From: a virus
Length of the DNA: 33,933 nt
Strand: one strand, 5' to 3'
IMG/VR virus record: IMGVR_UViG_3300042542_002998
Location: 1 to 33,933 of that record
Shown here: in pieces, positions 7,578-14,265 of the stretch
Numbering within the stretch: the stretch's first letter is position 1
Layout: every line of letters begins with the position of its first letter
Notes under the pieces: generated by a model
What the model was told of the DNA's origin: nothing
Seen by the model: the letters and a program-made list of their open reading frames with translations, nothing else
Databases searched by the model: none
Translations under genes and position numbers: made by a program

Positions 7578-7814
7578 TCAAGCGTCAGGCTCGGCCCGTC
7601 GCTGGGCGAAGTGCCGCTCACGGCACTCCCGCGCACGCTCTTCGATCTCCTCGGGCGTGGGGTCCACGATTCTTTTCCTGTACTTGCATACCCGATCTGG
7701 GATACCGTGCTCGCGCCGCAGTTCGTGCAGGCGTTGCCGCCGGATGCCGAGGTGCGCTGCGATCACGTCAGCAGGCACCTCGGCATCCCACATTTCGCGA
7801 AGGGTTTCGAGCAT
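7578..7814 (-). CDS. Small helix-turn-helix protein
   Basis: The 78-residue protein begins with a helix-turn-helix of Fis or homeodomain type (VPADVIAAHLGIRRQRLHEL). It ends with DPTPEEIEERARECRERHFA, a charged helix also seen at 4939..5283. ATG 7814 lies inside the clamp stop (TGATG). It is probably a DNA-binding regulator or a replication accessory protein; the target is unknown. Confidence 0.65.
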   Translation of the reverse strand: MLETLREMWDAEVPADVIAAHLGIRRQRLHELRREHGIPDRVCKYRKRIVDPTPEEIEERARECRERHFAQRRAEPDA

Positions 7815-8923
7815 CAGTCCTTCGCCAACGGCATGATGACCCCGGTGCAGTCGCCGCAGCGCAGCACCACCGCACTCTGAGCGTCCACCGCCTCGACCTC
7901 GACGGGCTCGGCCTCATCCACGCCACGCAGGAACTCGACCACGAAGCCGGGGTCGAGCGCCACGCTCGCCGTCAGGCCCGCTTCCAGCAGCCCGCACGTC
8001 ACGCTCGACTGCCCGGCCTCGGCACTCTGCGCCGTCAGGTGGATGCCGTTCTCCACGAAGGCGAACGTCACGCCCTTCGACTGCTCACTGGTCACGATGG
8101 CCGCCTGCCGCGTCGCCGCCAGCAGCTCGGCCCCGTTCACGAGCGACGCCTTCGCATCCCGCTCGGGGATCACGTCACGCCACCGGGGGAAGCGTCCCTC
8201 GACGAGCCGGGCCGTGACCACGGTGCCGTCGATCGTCGCCACCACCTCGCGGTCGGTGGCCTCCAGCTGCACCGCCCCCTCACTGTGCGAAGCGATGCTG
8301 CTGATAGTCAGGATCGCCCGCGCCGGGATCAGCGTCGTGGAGTCGTCCACCGCCTGGTCCACCTCGATCCCGTAGGACGAGAGCCGCCGCCCGTCCGTGC
8401 CGACCAGCGTCACCGTGCCGTCCTTCACCTCGACGAGCACCGCCCCGAGGGCGAACCGGCTTGAATCGGTGTCCGTGGCGTAGGCCACCGCCCGCACCGC
8501 CCGCACGAACTGGTCGGCCGGGATGCGGCAGATGGGCTTCACGGTGGGAGTTTCCCACTGTGGGAATTCCGCCGCATCCTCGGTCGGCAGCGTCCAAGTG
8601 CCACCGCCCACGCTCACGGTGCAAGAGTTGCCGCTGGGGGCCAGCGTCACCTCGTCGCCGGATGCCGCCCCGAGGATCGCCTGCAAGCGGGCGAACGGGA
8701 GCAGCAGCGGTGCGTCGGTGTACGGCACCTCGGCCGACACCTGAAGTTCAAGATCACTCGCCGTGATCCCGCCGTTTGCCAGCAAAACGTTCAACAGGAT
8801 CGGCTTCGGGCTTCGGTTTGGAACAGCGGCCCGCACCGCAGCCAGGGCGGCACGGAGCGCTGCGATCGGTAGGGAGATGCCACTGGCGCGAGCCTTCCGT
8901 GGCTTCGTTGCTGTTGCGGTCAT
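7814..8923 (-). CDS. dnaN: DNA polymerase III beta subunit (sliding clamp)
   Basis: The start MTATATKPRKARASG at 8923 (AAAGG upstream) gives 369 residues, a typical bacterial clamp length. Three clamp-like repeats are visible. Landmarks are NRSPKPILLNVLLANGG, FPQWETP, the central VAYATDTDSSRFALGAVLVE with GTDGRRLSSY (the classic TDGHRL site), and late RFPRWRDVIPE and GFVVEFLRGVD. The ring would tether a polymerase to DNA. No DNA polymerase gene lies in the window, so it presumably works with the host replicase. Small temperate phages rarely encode a full clamp, so this is notable. Confidence 0.93.
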   Translation of the reverse strand: MTATATKPRKARASGISLPIAALRAALAAVRAAVPNRSPKPILLNVLLANGGITASDLELQVSAEVPYTDAPLLLPFARLQAILGAASGDEVTLAPSGNSCTVSVGGGTWTLPTEDAAEFPQWETPTVKPICRIPADQFVRAVRAVAYATDTDSSRFALGAVLVEVKDGTVTLVGTDGRRLSSYGIEVDQAVDDSTTLIPARAILTISSIASHSEGAVQLEATDREVVATIDGTVVTARLVEGRFPRWRDVIPERDAKASLVNGAELLAATRQAAIVTSEQSKGVTFAFVENGIHLTAQSAEAGQSSVTCGLLEAGLTASVALDPGFVVEFLRGVDEAEPVEVEAVDAQSAVVLRCGDCTGVIMPLAKD

Positions 8924-9029
8924 GGGAATCCTTTCGAGTGAGGGAACAACCAACAAGAATGCCCAAGCAGAACGTGGCCGCGTTGGCCGCGATTCCTGCC
9001 GAGACAAGTACGAGATCGGAGAGCGTCAT
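8754..9029 (-). CDS. Small membrane protein overlapping the clamp gene
   Basis: ATG 9029 overlaps the upstream stop (ATGA). The first 35 residues (MTLSDLVLVSAGIAANAATF and CLGILVGCSL) form a membrane segment. The rest, to residue 91, is read out of frame across the first 170 nt of the clamp gene and looks like low-quality composition. The N-terminal part is probably real. The long overlap is suspicious but not ruled out, since the frame stays open. Confidence 0.45.
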   Translation of the reverse strand: MTLSDLVLVSAGIAANAATFCLGILVGCSLTRKDSHDRNSNEATEGSRQWHLPTDRSAPCRPGCGAGRCSKPKPEADPVERFAGKRRDHGE

Positions 9030-9271
9030 GCGGCACCGCCCTTCTGGGCCATCATCGACTTGATGTAGGCCGCCATCTGGTGGGCTTCGGCTTCGGTCTT
9101 CTCAAGCGTGGCGGCGTTCTTCACGAGCCGCGCGTGCAGTTCGCGGATCGTGTCGGCCGCCCACTCCAGCCTCAGCCGGGAGTCGTCGTCGATCGCGTCC
9201 AGCCATGCGGCCTGGGCACACAGATCCGCCACGATCAGCGGAGCAGGGGCGGGGTGCGGGTTCTCACTCAT
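9026..9271 (-). CDS. Small helical protein, unknown
   Basis: The 81-residue protein starts at MSENPHPAPA. It has a short Pro-rich head, then a long amphipathic helix (ADTIRELHARLVKNAATLEK and on) that would form a coiled coil. Its start lies inside the stop region of the LexA-like gene and its own stop overlaps the next start. No family recognised. Confidence 0.6.
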   Translation of the reverse strand: MSENPHPAPAPLIVADLCAQAAWLDAIDDDSRLRLEWAADTIRELHARLVKNAATLEKTEAEAHQMAAYIKSMMAQKGGAA

Positions 9272-9488
9272 CGACCACCTCCACGCTGCGGGCCTTGTTC
9301 GGGTTGCGACGCAGGTAGCCCTTCTTTTCAAGGGCGTTCAGGTGGCACTGCACGCCGTTCGGCGAGGCGATGCCGTGGGCAGCTGCGATCTCTCGCACGG
9401 TCGGGGCCGCGAGGCGCGAGTTCTCACGAATCCAGTCGAGAAGCTCACGCTGGCGGGCGGTCAGGGGCGGTCGGGCTGTTGCGGTCAT
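9264..9488 (-). CDS. LexA-type winged-helix DNA-binding protein without peptidase domain
   Basis: From ATG 9488 (GAGGACAT upstream, ATGA overlap) the product is 74 residues. LTARQRELLDWIRENSRLAA, PTVREIAAAHGIASPNGV and HLNALEKKGYL match the LexA N-terminal DNA-binding domain. The S24 self-cleaving domain is absent: the protein ends at VEVVDE. It may bind SOS-box-like sites constitutively, acting as a regulator or as an antagonist of host LexA. The domain match is strong; the role is inferred. Confidence 0.8.
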   Translation of the reverse strand: MTATARPPLTARQRELLDWIRENSRLAAPTVREIAAAHGIASPNGVQCHLNALEKKGYLRRNPNKARSVEVVDE

Positions 9489-10369
9489 ATGTCCTCTTCC
9501 TTGAGTTTCACGGCTGATGCAATCGCTGCGACCTCCTTCGGTCGCCGGTATGGGGCGGTCTGGTACTGGTCTTTCCATGCGACCGGGGCAGGCTTCTCGT
9601 CGGCCTGCCCGTAGCCGCGCTGTTTCTTGGCGTTGTCGAACTCGCCCGCCAGGATGCGGTCAACGAACTCGAAGAACTTGGTGACGGCCAGCGGGTTCTC
9701 GAAGAACTTGCAGCGCGGCAGCCTGGCCATCGCCTGCCGGGCACGCTCAAGCCAGCCGGGCGAGGCCGCAAGATCGACCCACCCAGCGGGTGCCATCAGC
9801 GGCGTCCACTTGGCTGCCCGCTCGGTGGCGTTCCAGACAGCCAGGAAGCGGTCCCATTCCTCGGCAGCCCAGCCGGGATGCCCGAAGTCCTCGCCTGCGT
9901 CTCGCGTGCGGTGTGTGTGTTCTTCTTCCCGAAGGGAAGAAGATGGGGATGGAGATGGAGGCTTCGTTTTTGCTTGGCCGTTTGCTTCACCGTTTGCTTG
10001 GCTTTTGCTTGCCGTTTGCTTGGGTGTTTGCTTGCGGTTTGCTTGGCTTTTGCTTCCACCGCTTCGGCCAGACTCTGCTCGCTTGGCCTTCAACTCTTGG
10101 GCCTTTGCCCGGTGCTCCTCCATTCGAGCGTTGCGGCGGTGGCCGTCATCGCACAGCGGGAACTTGGTCTTGAGCAACTCCCATACAGACGAGATTCCTG
10201 GGGAGATCAGTTCCAGCCGTTCAAGCTCGGCAGGCAGGGCTCCGCTGTCCCACTGAATCACCAGCAGGCGGATGTAGTGGCCCACTTCGGCAGCGGTCCA
10301 CATGGCCGTGGAGGCGTAGAAGTCGCGGCCGAAGAACGGGATGTAATGGTCAACCTGCGTGTGCGACAC
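9485..10369 (-). CDS. DUF1376 (YdaU-like) replication-initiation protein
   Basis: The 294-residue protein opens with HYIPFFGRDFYASTAMWTA and EVGHYIRLLVIQWDSGALP, the DUF1376 signature found in phage replication O-like proteins. This is a winged-helix fold. A long Gln/Lys/Ser linker (about residues 95-150) is encoded by short DNA repeats. The C-terminal part (GWAAEEWDRFLAVWNATER to FENPLAVTKFFE) resembles regions that contact replication partners. It probably binds the phage origin and recruits host helicase. It overlaps the upstream HNH fusion gene by 20 nt. The origin itself was not identified. Confidence 0.75.
   Translation of the reverse strand: MSHTQVDHYIPFFGRDFYASTAMWTAAEVGHYIRLLVIQWDSGALPAELERLELISPGISSVWELLKTKFPLCDDGHRRNARMEEHRAKAQELKAKRAESGRSGGSKSQANRKQTPKQTASKSQANGEANGQAKTKPPSPSPSSSLREEEHTHRTRDAGEDFGHPGWAAEEWDRFLAVWNATERAAKWTPLMAPAGWVDLAASPGWLERARQAMARLPRCKFFENPLAVTKFFEFVDRILAGEFDNAKKQRGYGQADEKPAPVAWKDQYQTAPYRRPKEVAAIASAVKLKEEDI
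9966..10056 (-). repeat. Degenerate TTTGCTT repeats encoding a linker
   Basis: About eight copies of TTTGCTT (plus strand), spaced by 3-6 nt, lie inside the DUF1376 gene. They encode a Gln/Lys/Ala-rich linker with the hexapeptide SKSQAN twice. Repeats inside the replication initiator gene are where origins lie in lambdoid phages, so an iteron-like role is possible. Simple slippage expansion of a linker is equally likely. Confidence 0.6.
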
Positions 10370-11285
10370 TGGTTGCCTCCTGTTCAGAAGCCACTAACTC
10401 CCAGAAATGCGACCAGGCTTTCGCCGGAGTCTTGGCCTCGATGTAGTAGCCCCACCTTGTCGCCAGCCACATTTCGTGCGCTGCCTTCGTGGCGGCAAAC
10501 TCGTCGCTCATCGCAACGACGACGGCCTTGCCGAGGGCTCTTGCGTACCCGATCTCAAGGATGGTGCCGTAGCAGTCCGGCCCGTCGATCCATGCAAAAA
10601 CAAGGTCGGCGGCCTCTATCGCAAACTGAACGGCGTCGGAGACCTCCGTGCGCGCCACATTTAGATCAGAGCCATCAGGCAAACAGGCGAACCGATCGAA
10701 CTCAACAATCGACTCGTCGTCTAAGAAGTAGCCGTGCGGGTGCTTTGATATGCGGGCGTTGCCGTGCCCGCAACACAACCCCCTCGTGTCCTTCCACCAC
10801 GGCCCCGTGTAATGCAGGTTGACCCCGCACGCCGCGCAGGCGTTTGGGACGGTCGCCCATCGGTGGCAATGGTCGTAGTCGATAAACGCTTGCCAGTAAG
10901 TACCCTCATGGTGATTCTCATCGGACCACCGCGGAACAATTTCATCACGCCAAGTTGTTCCCGTAATCTTCCCGGCGAGATAAAAAGACTTGACGCTCTC
11001 GCCGCGCCAAGGAAGCACGACAGGGCGATTTTCAGCGGGGTCGCTGTCGGACTTTGCATGAATGAAGTCGTGACACTGCCTGCAACACGCCTGTAAATCC
11101 TCAAGCCTCTCTGCGTACTTGCGCTCGTAGGTCAGGTGGTGAACGTGATCCATCGGGTTCACTTTGCATCGCTCGCAAACGCCGCCGCTTCGGCTCTTCA
11201 CGGCCTCCTTCAGCACAGACCACTCGCGACTGCATAGATACGCCGAGTATTTTTCTTTTCCGTCTGGCATCTTTTTCCAACGCAT
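10350..11285 (-). CDS. HNH domain fused to nucleoside 2-deoxyribosyltransferase-like domain
   Basis: From ATG 11285 (GGAGG 6 nt upstream, TGATG coupling) the product is 311 residues. Residues 37-76 are HNH-like: Cys37xxCys40, VHHLTY with His49-His50, then Cys68xxCys71-His72 and His76. From about 98 on, KSFYLAGKITGTTWRDEIVP and DLVFAWIDGPDCYGTILEIG with YARALGK match the nucleoside 2-deoxyribosyltransferase fold, with Glu244 as likely nucleophile. A Cys-containing insert lies between (CAAC at 150-153, CC at 171-172). Each domain is common in phages; the fusion is not one I recognise. It may act on modified or unusual nucleosides or on nucleotide signals. Confidence 0.8.
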   Translation of the reverse strand: MRWKKMPDGKEKYSAYLCSREWSVLKEAVKSRSGGVCERCKVNPMDHVHHLTYERKYAERLEDLQACCRQCHDFIHAKSDSDPAENRPVVLPWRGESVKSFYLAGKITGTTWRDEIVPRWSDENHHEGTYWQAFIDYDHCHRWATVPNACAACGVNLHYTGPWWKDTRGLCCGHGNARISKHPHGYFLDDESIVEFDRFACLPDGSDLNVARTEVSDAVQFAIEAADLVFAWIDGPDCYGTILEIGYARALGKAVVVAMSDEFAATKAAHEMWLATRWGYYIEAKTPAKAWSHFWELVASEQEATSVAHAG

Positions 11286-11644
11286 CACGCACCTCCTTGA
11301 ATTGCTTCCAGCCCCTTATCCGTCACGCGGCAAATCCGCTGCATCTCGCCCGCCTGGCTGCGGCGCTGCTCGCCCGTGTCGGCGATGTAGCCGTGTTCGA
11401 GGAGCTCGCCGCACCGCTTCCAGTAGCAGCAGCCCTTGCGGTCACTCAGGCCCGAGAGATCGCCCGCCTGCTCGTTGGTGAGCGGGCCGCGCTCGACGTA
11501 TTGCCGCAGCAGTTCCCAGCGTTGCGAGCCAGCCCGCACGCGCAACTCCTTCGAGACGGCGCAGCGGATGGGCAGTTCCACCTTGCGATCTGCCGCCGCG
11601 AACAGCGGCATGTCTGCCAGCGTTTCCGAGTAGTAGTCGCTCAC
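11285..11644 (-). CDS. Winged-helix DNA-binding protein
   Basis: The 119-residue protein starts at GTG 11644 with AGGAAAGGA upstream. Residues about 38-110 fit a MarR-like winged helix: SQRWELLRQYVERGPLTNEQ, AGDLSGLSDRKGCCYWKR as recognition region, then a wing ending ICRVTDKGLEAI. It is probably an early-region regulator. A structural Zn site is unlikely, because the Cys are not spaced for it. Confidence 0.65.
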   Translation of the reverse strand: MSDYYSETLADMPLFAAADRKVELPIRCAVSKELRVRAGSQRWELLRQYVERGPLTNEQAGDLSGLSDRKGCCYWKRCGELLEHGYIADTGEQRRSQAGEMQRICRVTDKGLEAIQGGA

Positions 11645-11693
11645 TGGATTCCTTTCCTTGAGTTGGCCGCGTGACGTGCGGCATCCGGTCGAG

Positions 11694-11846
11694 TCACTGG
11701 CCGGGAGTTTTTTTGTTTGGGCCAGCCTCGGCTGCGGTGGATTCAGGCGTCTCCCGCTTCGCCACCGCTGCCCTCTTGCGGGCTTCCCCCTGCGGCTGGG
11801 GCTGTTTCTTCTTTCGCATCTGCGTCCAACTGTCGTGCCACGCCAT
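11694..11846 (-). CDS. Possible 50-residue basic protein
   Basis: A short ATG frame with a GAGGA site 8 nt upstream encodes a Lys/Gln-rich peptide (starting MAWHDSWTQMRKKKQPQPQG). It overlaps the end of the 11743..12165 gene in another frame by about 100 nt. The ribosome site and position are in favour; composition and overlap are against. Confidence 0.3.
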   Translation of the reverse strand: MAWHDSWTQMRKKKQPQPQGEARKRAAVAKRETPESTAAEAGPNKKTPGQ

Positions 11847-12165
11847 CGTTGTGTTCCTCAGGTGTTGCTTTGCTTGCGTGTCTCACGGCGGCGCGAGCGC
11901 CGCCCCAAACGTTGACGATCACGGCGTCGGTCAGTTGCCCGCGCTCGGCAAGCACCTGGTCGAGCCCCACGAGCGCCTTGTAAAGTTCCCACCCAGCCGC
12001 CCTCGCCTGCTCGGGAGTGAGCGTCGCCATCGGCATCGGCTGGAAGCCGCCGCTGCGAACCCGTGAAGGCATCCGAATCGGCGGACGATCCTTCATGCGG
12101 ATGTCCGACTCCTCGCGACGGGCCTCCTCTTCGAGGTAGGCGAAGGTGGTGATGGGCTGGGTCAC
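11743..12165 (-). CDS. Hypothetical early protein
   Basis: The 140-residue protein overlaps the recT stop by 4 nt (ATGA). The N-terminal half is charged and helical (FAYLEEEARREESDIRMKDR). The middle contains a helical segment (TPEQARAAGWELYKALVGLD), and the C-terminus is a disordered Glu/Gly/Ala tail. Its coupling to recT suggests a helper in recombination, perhaps comparable to small proteins beside phage annealases. No family recognised. Confidence 0.6.
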   Translation of the reverse strand: MTQPITTFAYLEEEARREESDIRMKDRPPIRMPSRVRSGGFQPMPMATLTPEQARAAGWELYKALVGLDQVLAERGQLTDAVIVNVWGGARAAVRHASKATPEEHNDGVARQLDADAKEETAPAAGGSPQEGSGGEAGDA

Positions 12166-12965
12166 GACTGCGCCTCCACCATGAGTGCGTCGAGCTTCGC
12201 GTGGATGGCCGAGCAGACTTCCTTGTGCTCGTCCCCGGTGAAGGTGCCGTCGCCCAGCCGTTCGTCGGCGGTCGTCCGCAGGGCTTCGAGCCGGTCGATG
12301 GTGGTCGCCCGACCCACGGCCGCACGGGCCTTCTCAATCGCTGACGGGGCCAAGGCGACTTGCACGGCAGCAGGCACCGGCGTGTCGAACTTAGGCCGCA
12401 CCTGCACGGGCTCGCGGACGGGCTCGGCCTGCGGGTAGTCCTGGGCCTCTTCGGCCGTGATGAGGCCACGCAGGGCGTCAGCGAAGGCGTTGCGAAGTGC
12501 AAAGCCCCGTGCTCTCAGGGCCAGCATCCGCTCGGGGTATTGGGTCCACGGCCCGCTCTTGCCAGCCAGCCCCGCCCGCTTGGCGTCGGCCATCGAAAAC
12601 CGGCTGATCGTCGGAGCCGGGTAGCCGCGACGCTTGGCCTCGCACACGGCGGTCAGGTTGTCGCCCTGGCCCTCGGTGTATTCCTTGACGTACTCGCAGA
12701 CGAGGCTGCTCTGCACCAAGGCCAGGGCGGCATCGCCCCAGATGGTCGGCCTGCCGTTGATCACGGCAATGCTCTGGAGCGATTGCATCGGGCTCAGGCC
12801 GACTTCGCTCCCGTGCTGGATCGCCAGCATGCAGGACTCGGGCTTGCCCCGGAAATCCTTGGGGGCGAACTCAGACGCCGCCACCATCTTCGAGAAGCGG
12901 AAGGCGTCGTCGAACGATTGAAGGGCAAGTCCGCCTGCCCGCTGCGTTGAAATCTCCGTGCTCAT
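12162..12965 (-). CDS. recT: RecT-family single-strand annealing recombinase
   Basis: The start MSTEISTQRAGGLAL at 12965 follows AAAGGGA, giving 267 residues. Core motifs are AIQHGSEVGLSPMQSLQSIA, VINGRPTIWGDAALAL, FSMADAKRAGL and QYPERMLALRARGFALRNAF, followed by DALRGL. These are typical of the phage RecT group that anneals ssDNA. The frame is open upstream through the G16/C16 tract to 13253, but that extension lacks a good start. The C-terminal 70 residues are a variable tail. RecT with RusA forms the phage recombination set; no RecE-type exonuclease is clearly present. Confidence 0.9.
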   Translation of the reverse strand: MSTEISTQRAGGLALQSFDDAFRFSKMVAASEFAPKDFRGKPESCMLAIQHGSEVGLSPMQSLQSIAVINGRPTIWGDAALALVQSSLVCEYVKEYTEGQGDNLTAVCEAKRRGYPAPTISRFSMADAKRAGLAGKSGPWTQYPERMLALRARGFALRNAFADALRGLITAEEAQDYPQAEPVREPVQVRPKFDTPVPAAVQVALAPSAIEKARAAVGRATTIDRLEALRTTADERLGDGTFTGDEHKEVCSAIHAKLDALMVEAQS

Positions 12966-13108
12966 CTTTCGCGTCCCTTTCTGCGTGATGTGAAAACCGG
13001 CTCCGCTTCCTGCCTTGCCGGTCGATCCCTTCCTGGGCCATCCCGGTTCCACCGGGCTCCGTGTCTCTTGCGCGCCGTCTAATCCCTTGCGGGCGGGGTG
13101 TTCTAAAT

Positions 13109-13124
13109 GGGGGGGGGGGGGGGG
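13109..13124. repeat. G16 homopolymer tract
   Basis: Sixteen consecutive G on the plus strand (C on the coding strand) lie between recT and the next upstream gene. No other homopolymer of this length was noticed. It sits in a 191-nt non-coding leader (12966-13156) that also holds a small palindrome, CCCGGT-GGA-ACCGGG. Such tracts mutate by slippage and could vary leader structure or spacing. A sequencing artefact is possible. Confidence 0.85.
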
Positions 13125-13156
13125 CAATATCCGTGCCATTTCCCCCGTGTTTTTTG

Positions 13157-13378
13157 CTAGTGCGTGATGTCCACGAGCGGCACGCGGAGCCAACTGCCGC
13201 CCACGTCGAGCACCACCATGTGGCCGTCGATCCACTCCACGCGCCCGCTCCACGTCTTGCCGCTGGTCGTGCCGCTGATGAAGTCGCCCACGGCGGGCTC
13301 GGCCGGTGCGGCGGTGTGCTCGGCCATCCCGGCCACGGCGGCGAGGTACTCGTTCTGATGGGGGTCGGTACTGTACAT
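13157..13378 (-). CDS. Small SH3-like beta protein, unknown
   Basis: The 73-residue protein has an N-terminal helix, then a compact beta pattern (GDFISGTTSGKTWSGRVEWI, DGHMVVLDVGGSWLRVPLVD) resembling a small SH3-like or Tudor-like barrel. ATG 13378 has AAAGGAG upstream and a strong promoter about 30 nt before it, so it is the first gene of the recT-replication transcript. Confidence 0.65.
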   Translation of the reverse strand: MYSTDPHQNEYLAAVAGMAEHTAAPAEPAVGDFISGTTSGKTWSGRVEWIDGHMVVLDVGGSWLRVPLVDITH

Positions 13379-13408
13379 GTGTTTACTGGCTCCTTTGAGG
13401 GTGGCGAA

Positions 13409-13436
13409 AATGTATTGACGGGTGAACTTCTGTCAA
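13409..13436 (-). promoter_or_regulatory. Sigma70-type promoter for the early operon
   Basis: A perfect -35 TTGACA (13431-13436), a 16-nt spacer and -10 TACATT (13409-13414) lead into AAAGGAG and ATG 13378. This is the best promoter match seen in the window and probably drives the recT to clamp gene set. The operator-like repeat at 13443-13460 lies 6 nt upstream of the -35. Confidence 0.7.
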
Positions 13437-13442
13437 GTGGCA

Positions 13443-13460
13443 TAGCGTCGGCGTTAGAAC
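13443..13460. promoter_or_regulatory. Operator-like repeat, copy 1
   Basis: This 18-bp sequence, TAGCGTCGGCGTTAGAAC on the plus strand, is identical to 13947-13964. It abuts the -35 of the early promoter and the stop codon of the 47-residue gene. The core CGGCGTTAG recurs in opposite orientation at 14269-14277. A shared regulator site is the simplest reading. Confidence 0.6.
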
Positions 13461-13464
13461 AAAA

Positions 13465-13608
13465 TCAAAAAAGAGACTTGGCTGCGGTCAGGATCATGTC
13501 GATGGCGTCGTGGACAAAGCGGGCGAGCTGCGTGTCGTGGCCGAGGTCTTGGCCCAAGCGGACCAGCACCATCGACTCAAGAGCTCGATCCCAGTTGATG
13601 CGTTTCAT
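13465..13608 (-). CDS. 47-residue protein, unknown
   Basis: ATG 13608 with AAGGAAG 6 nt upstream starts a 47-residue frame ending at TGA 13465 (MKRINWDRALESMVLVRLGQ at the N-terminus). It is helical, with a mix of charged and hydrophobic residues typical of a small regulator. The ribosome site and its place between two control regions support it; no homologue is recognised. Confidence 0.5.
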   Translation of the reverse strand: MKRINWDRALESMVLVRLGQDLGHDTQLARFVHDAIDMILTAAKSLF

Positions 13609-13687
13609 GTTTGCTTCCTTGCGAGTTTGAAAGTGCCACCCATTTTGCGGCTGTCGGCGGGCTGGGTGGCCCCACCTTGTGCGTTGG

Positions 13688-13891
13688 TTAGCGGTAGTAG
13701 GTCACTCGGTTGCCTACCGCGTTGATCGTGCGGCGGGTGCCGTCAGCGAAGACCTGAAACAGAAGCGTGGAGCCCTTGACGCCCTCAATGATGCACTGGC
13801 GGATGATGCCAAGTTCGCGGGCGACGTTCACGCCAACGCCGAGCTCCTCGGCAACCTTGTACGTCCGATTGTTTAGCGTGATCGTTTCCAT
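13688..13891 (-). CDS. Small basic protein in the control region
   Basis: The start METITLNNRTYKVAEELGVG at 13891 has GGGAG 8 nt upstream, giving 67 residues. An in-frame ATG at 13936 would lie almost at the transcription start, so it is less likely. The product has a short N-terminal strand, one helix (VAEELGVGVNVARELGIIRQ) and a C-terminal beta hairpin. It may be a small Cro-like or antirepressor protein, judged only by location. Confidence 0.55.
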   Translation of the reverse strand: METITLNNRTYKVAEELGVGVNVARELGIIRQCIIEGVKGSTLLFQVFADGTRRTINAVGNRVTYYR

Positions 13892-13942
13892 CGTTTCGTC
13901 TCCCGGTTCAGGCTTGCGAGTCTCACTTGCTCGCATGGCCCT

Positions 13943-13970
13943 ATTGTAGCGTCGGCGTTAGAACTAGCAA
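13943..13970 (-). promoter_or_regulatory. Promoter with operator in its spacer
   Basis: -35 TTGCTA (13965-13970), a 16-nt spacer and -10 TACAAT (13943-13948) precede the gene starting at 13891. An A/T-rich block lies just upstream (AAAAAAATAATTT on the minus strand, 13980-13992) and could act as an UP element. The 18-bp repeat fills the spacer, so a protein bound there would block polymerase directly. Confidence 0.6.
13947..13964. promoter_or_regulatory. Operator-like repeat, copy 2
   Basis: This is an exact 18-bp copy of the element at 13443-13460, here overlapping the promoter spacer and -10. Exact conservation over 500 bp of otherwise different sequence points to a protein-binding site. 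The nearby helix-turn-helix gene product is the obvious candidate binder. Confidence 0.6.
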
Positions 13971-14017
13971 GGGGTGAGAAATTATTTTTTTCGACCCGGT
14001 TTTTCCCGTGAAAATCG

Positions 14018-14257
14018 CTAGTTTCGGGAAAACTTGCCAGGACGGCCGCCGGTCCCCCGGTCCCGCTTGGCGAATCGGAGCACCTCGGCCTCGTCAAAAA
14101 CGAGGGCGGTAGGGGCGGCGTGCCACGAGTCCAGGCCGCCTTTGTCGCCCCCGAGCAGGGCCAGCTGGCGCACCCTCCCCATCGAGACGTTGAGGATCTT
14201 CGCCGCCTCGGCTGTGGAAATCAGCTTTTTCCCGGTCGGGAGTGCCACGGTAATCAT
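14018..14257 (-). CDS. Helix-turn-helix (MerR/excisionase-like) regulator
   Basis: From ATG 14257 (GAAGGG upstream) the product is 79 residues. LISTAEAAKILNVSMGRVRQ is the winged helix-turn-helix of the MerR/excisionase (HTH_17) group. LVFDEAEVLRFAKRDRGTGG follows, typical of the domain's second half. It is transcribed divergently from the integrase, the usual place for an excisionase or repressor. The frame is open upstream to 14410, but the promoter at 14266-14293 argues for the short form. Confidence 0.75.
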   Translation of the reverse strand: MITVALPTGKKLISTAEAAKILNVSMGRVRQLALLGGDKGGLDSWHAAPTALVFDEAEVLRFAKRDRGTGGRPGKFSRN

Positions 14258-14265
14258 GCCCTTCA

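Noticed and set aside
9966-10056. CRISPR-like repeat array
   Set aside because: Units are only about 7 nt with 3-6 nt spacing, and they lie inside a coding frame.
12966-13253. N-terminal extension of RecT through the homopolymer
   Set aside because: It is open but of odd composition (poly-Pro, Arg-rich), while MSTEIS has a ribosome site and the usual RecT start.
13973-14035. Terminator at the end of the HTH gene
   Set aside because: TTTTCCCG and CGGGAAAA form an inverted repeat, but the loop is 16 nt and the following minus-strand bases are A-rich, not U-rich.
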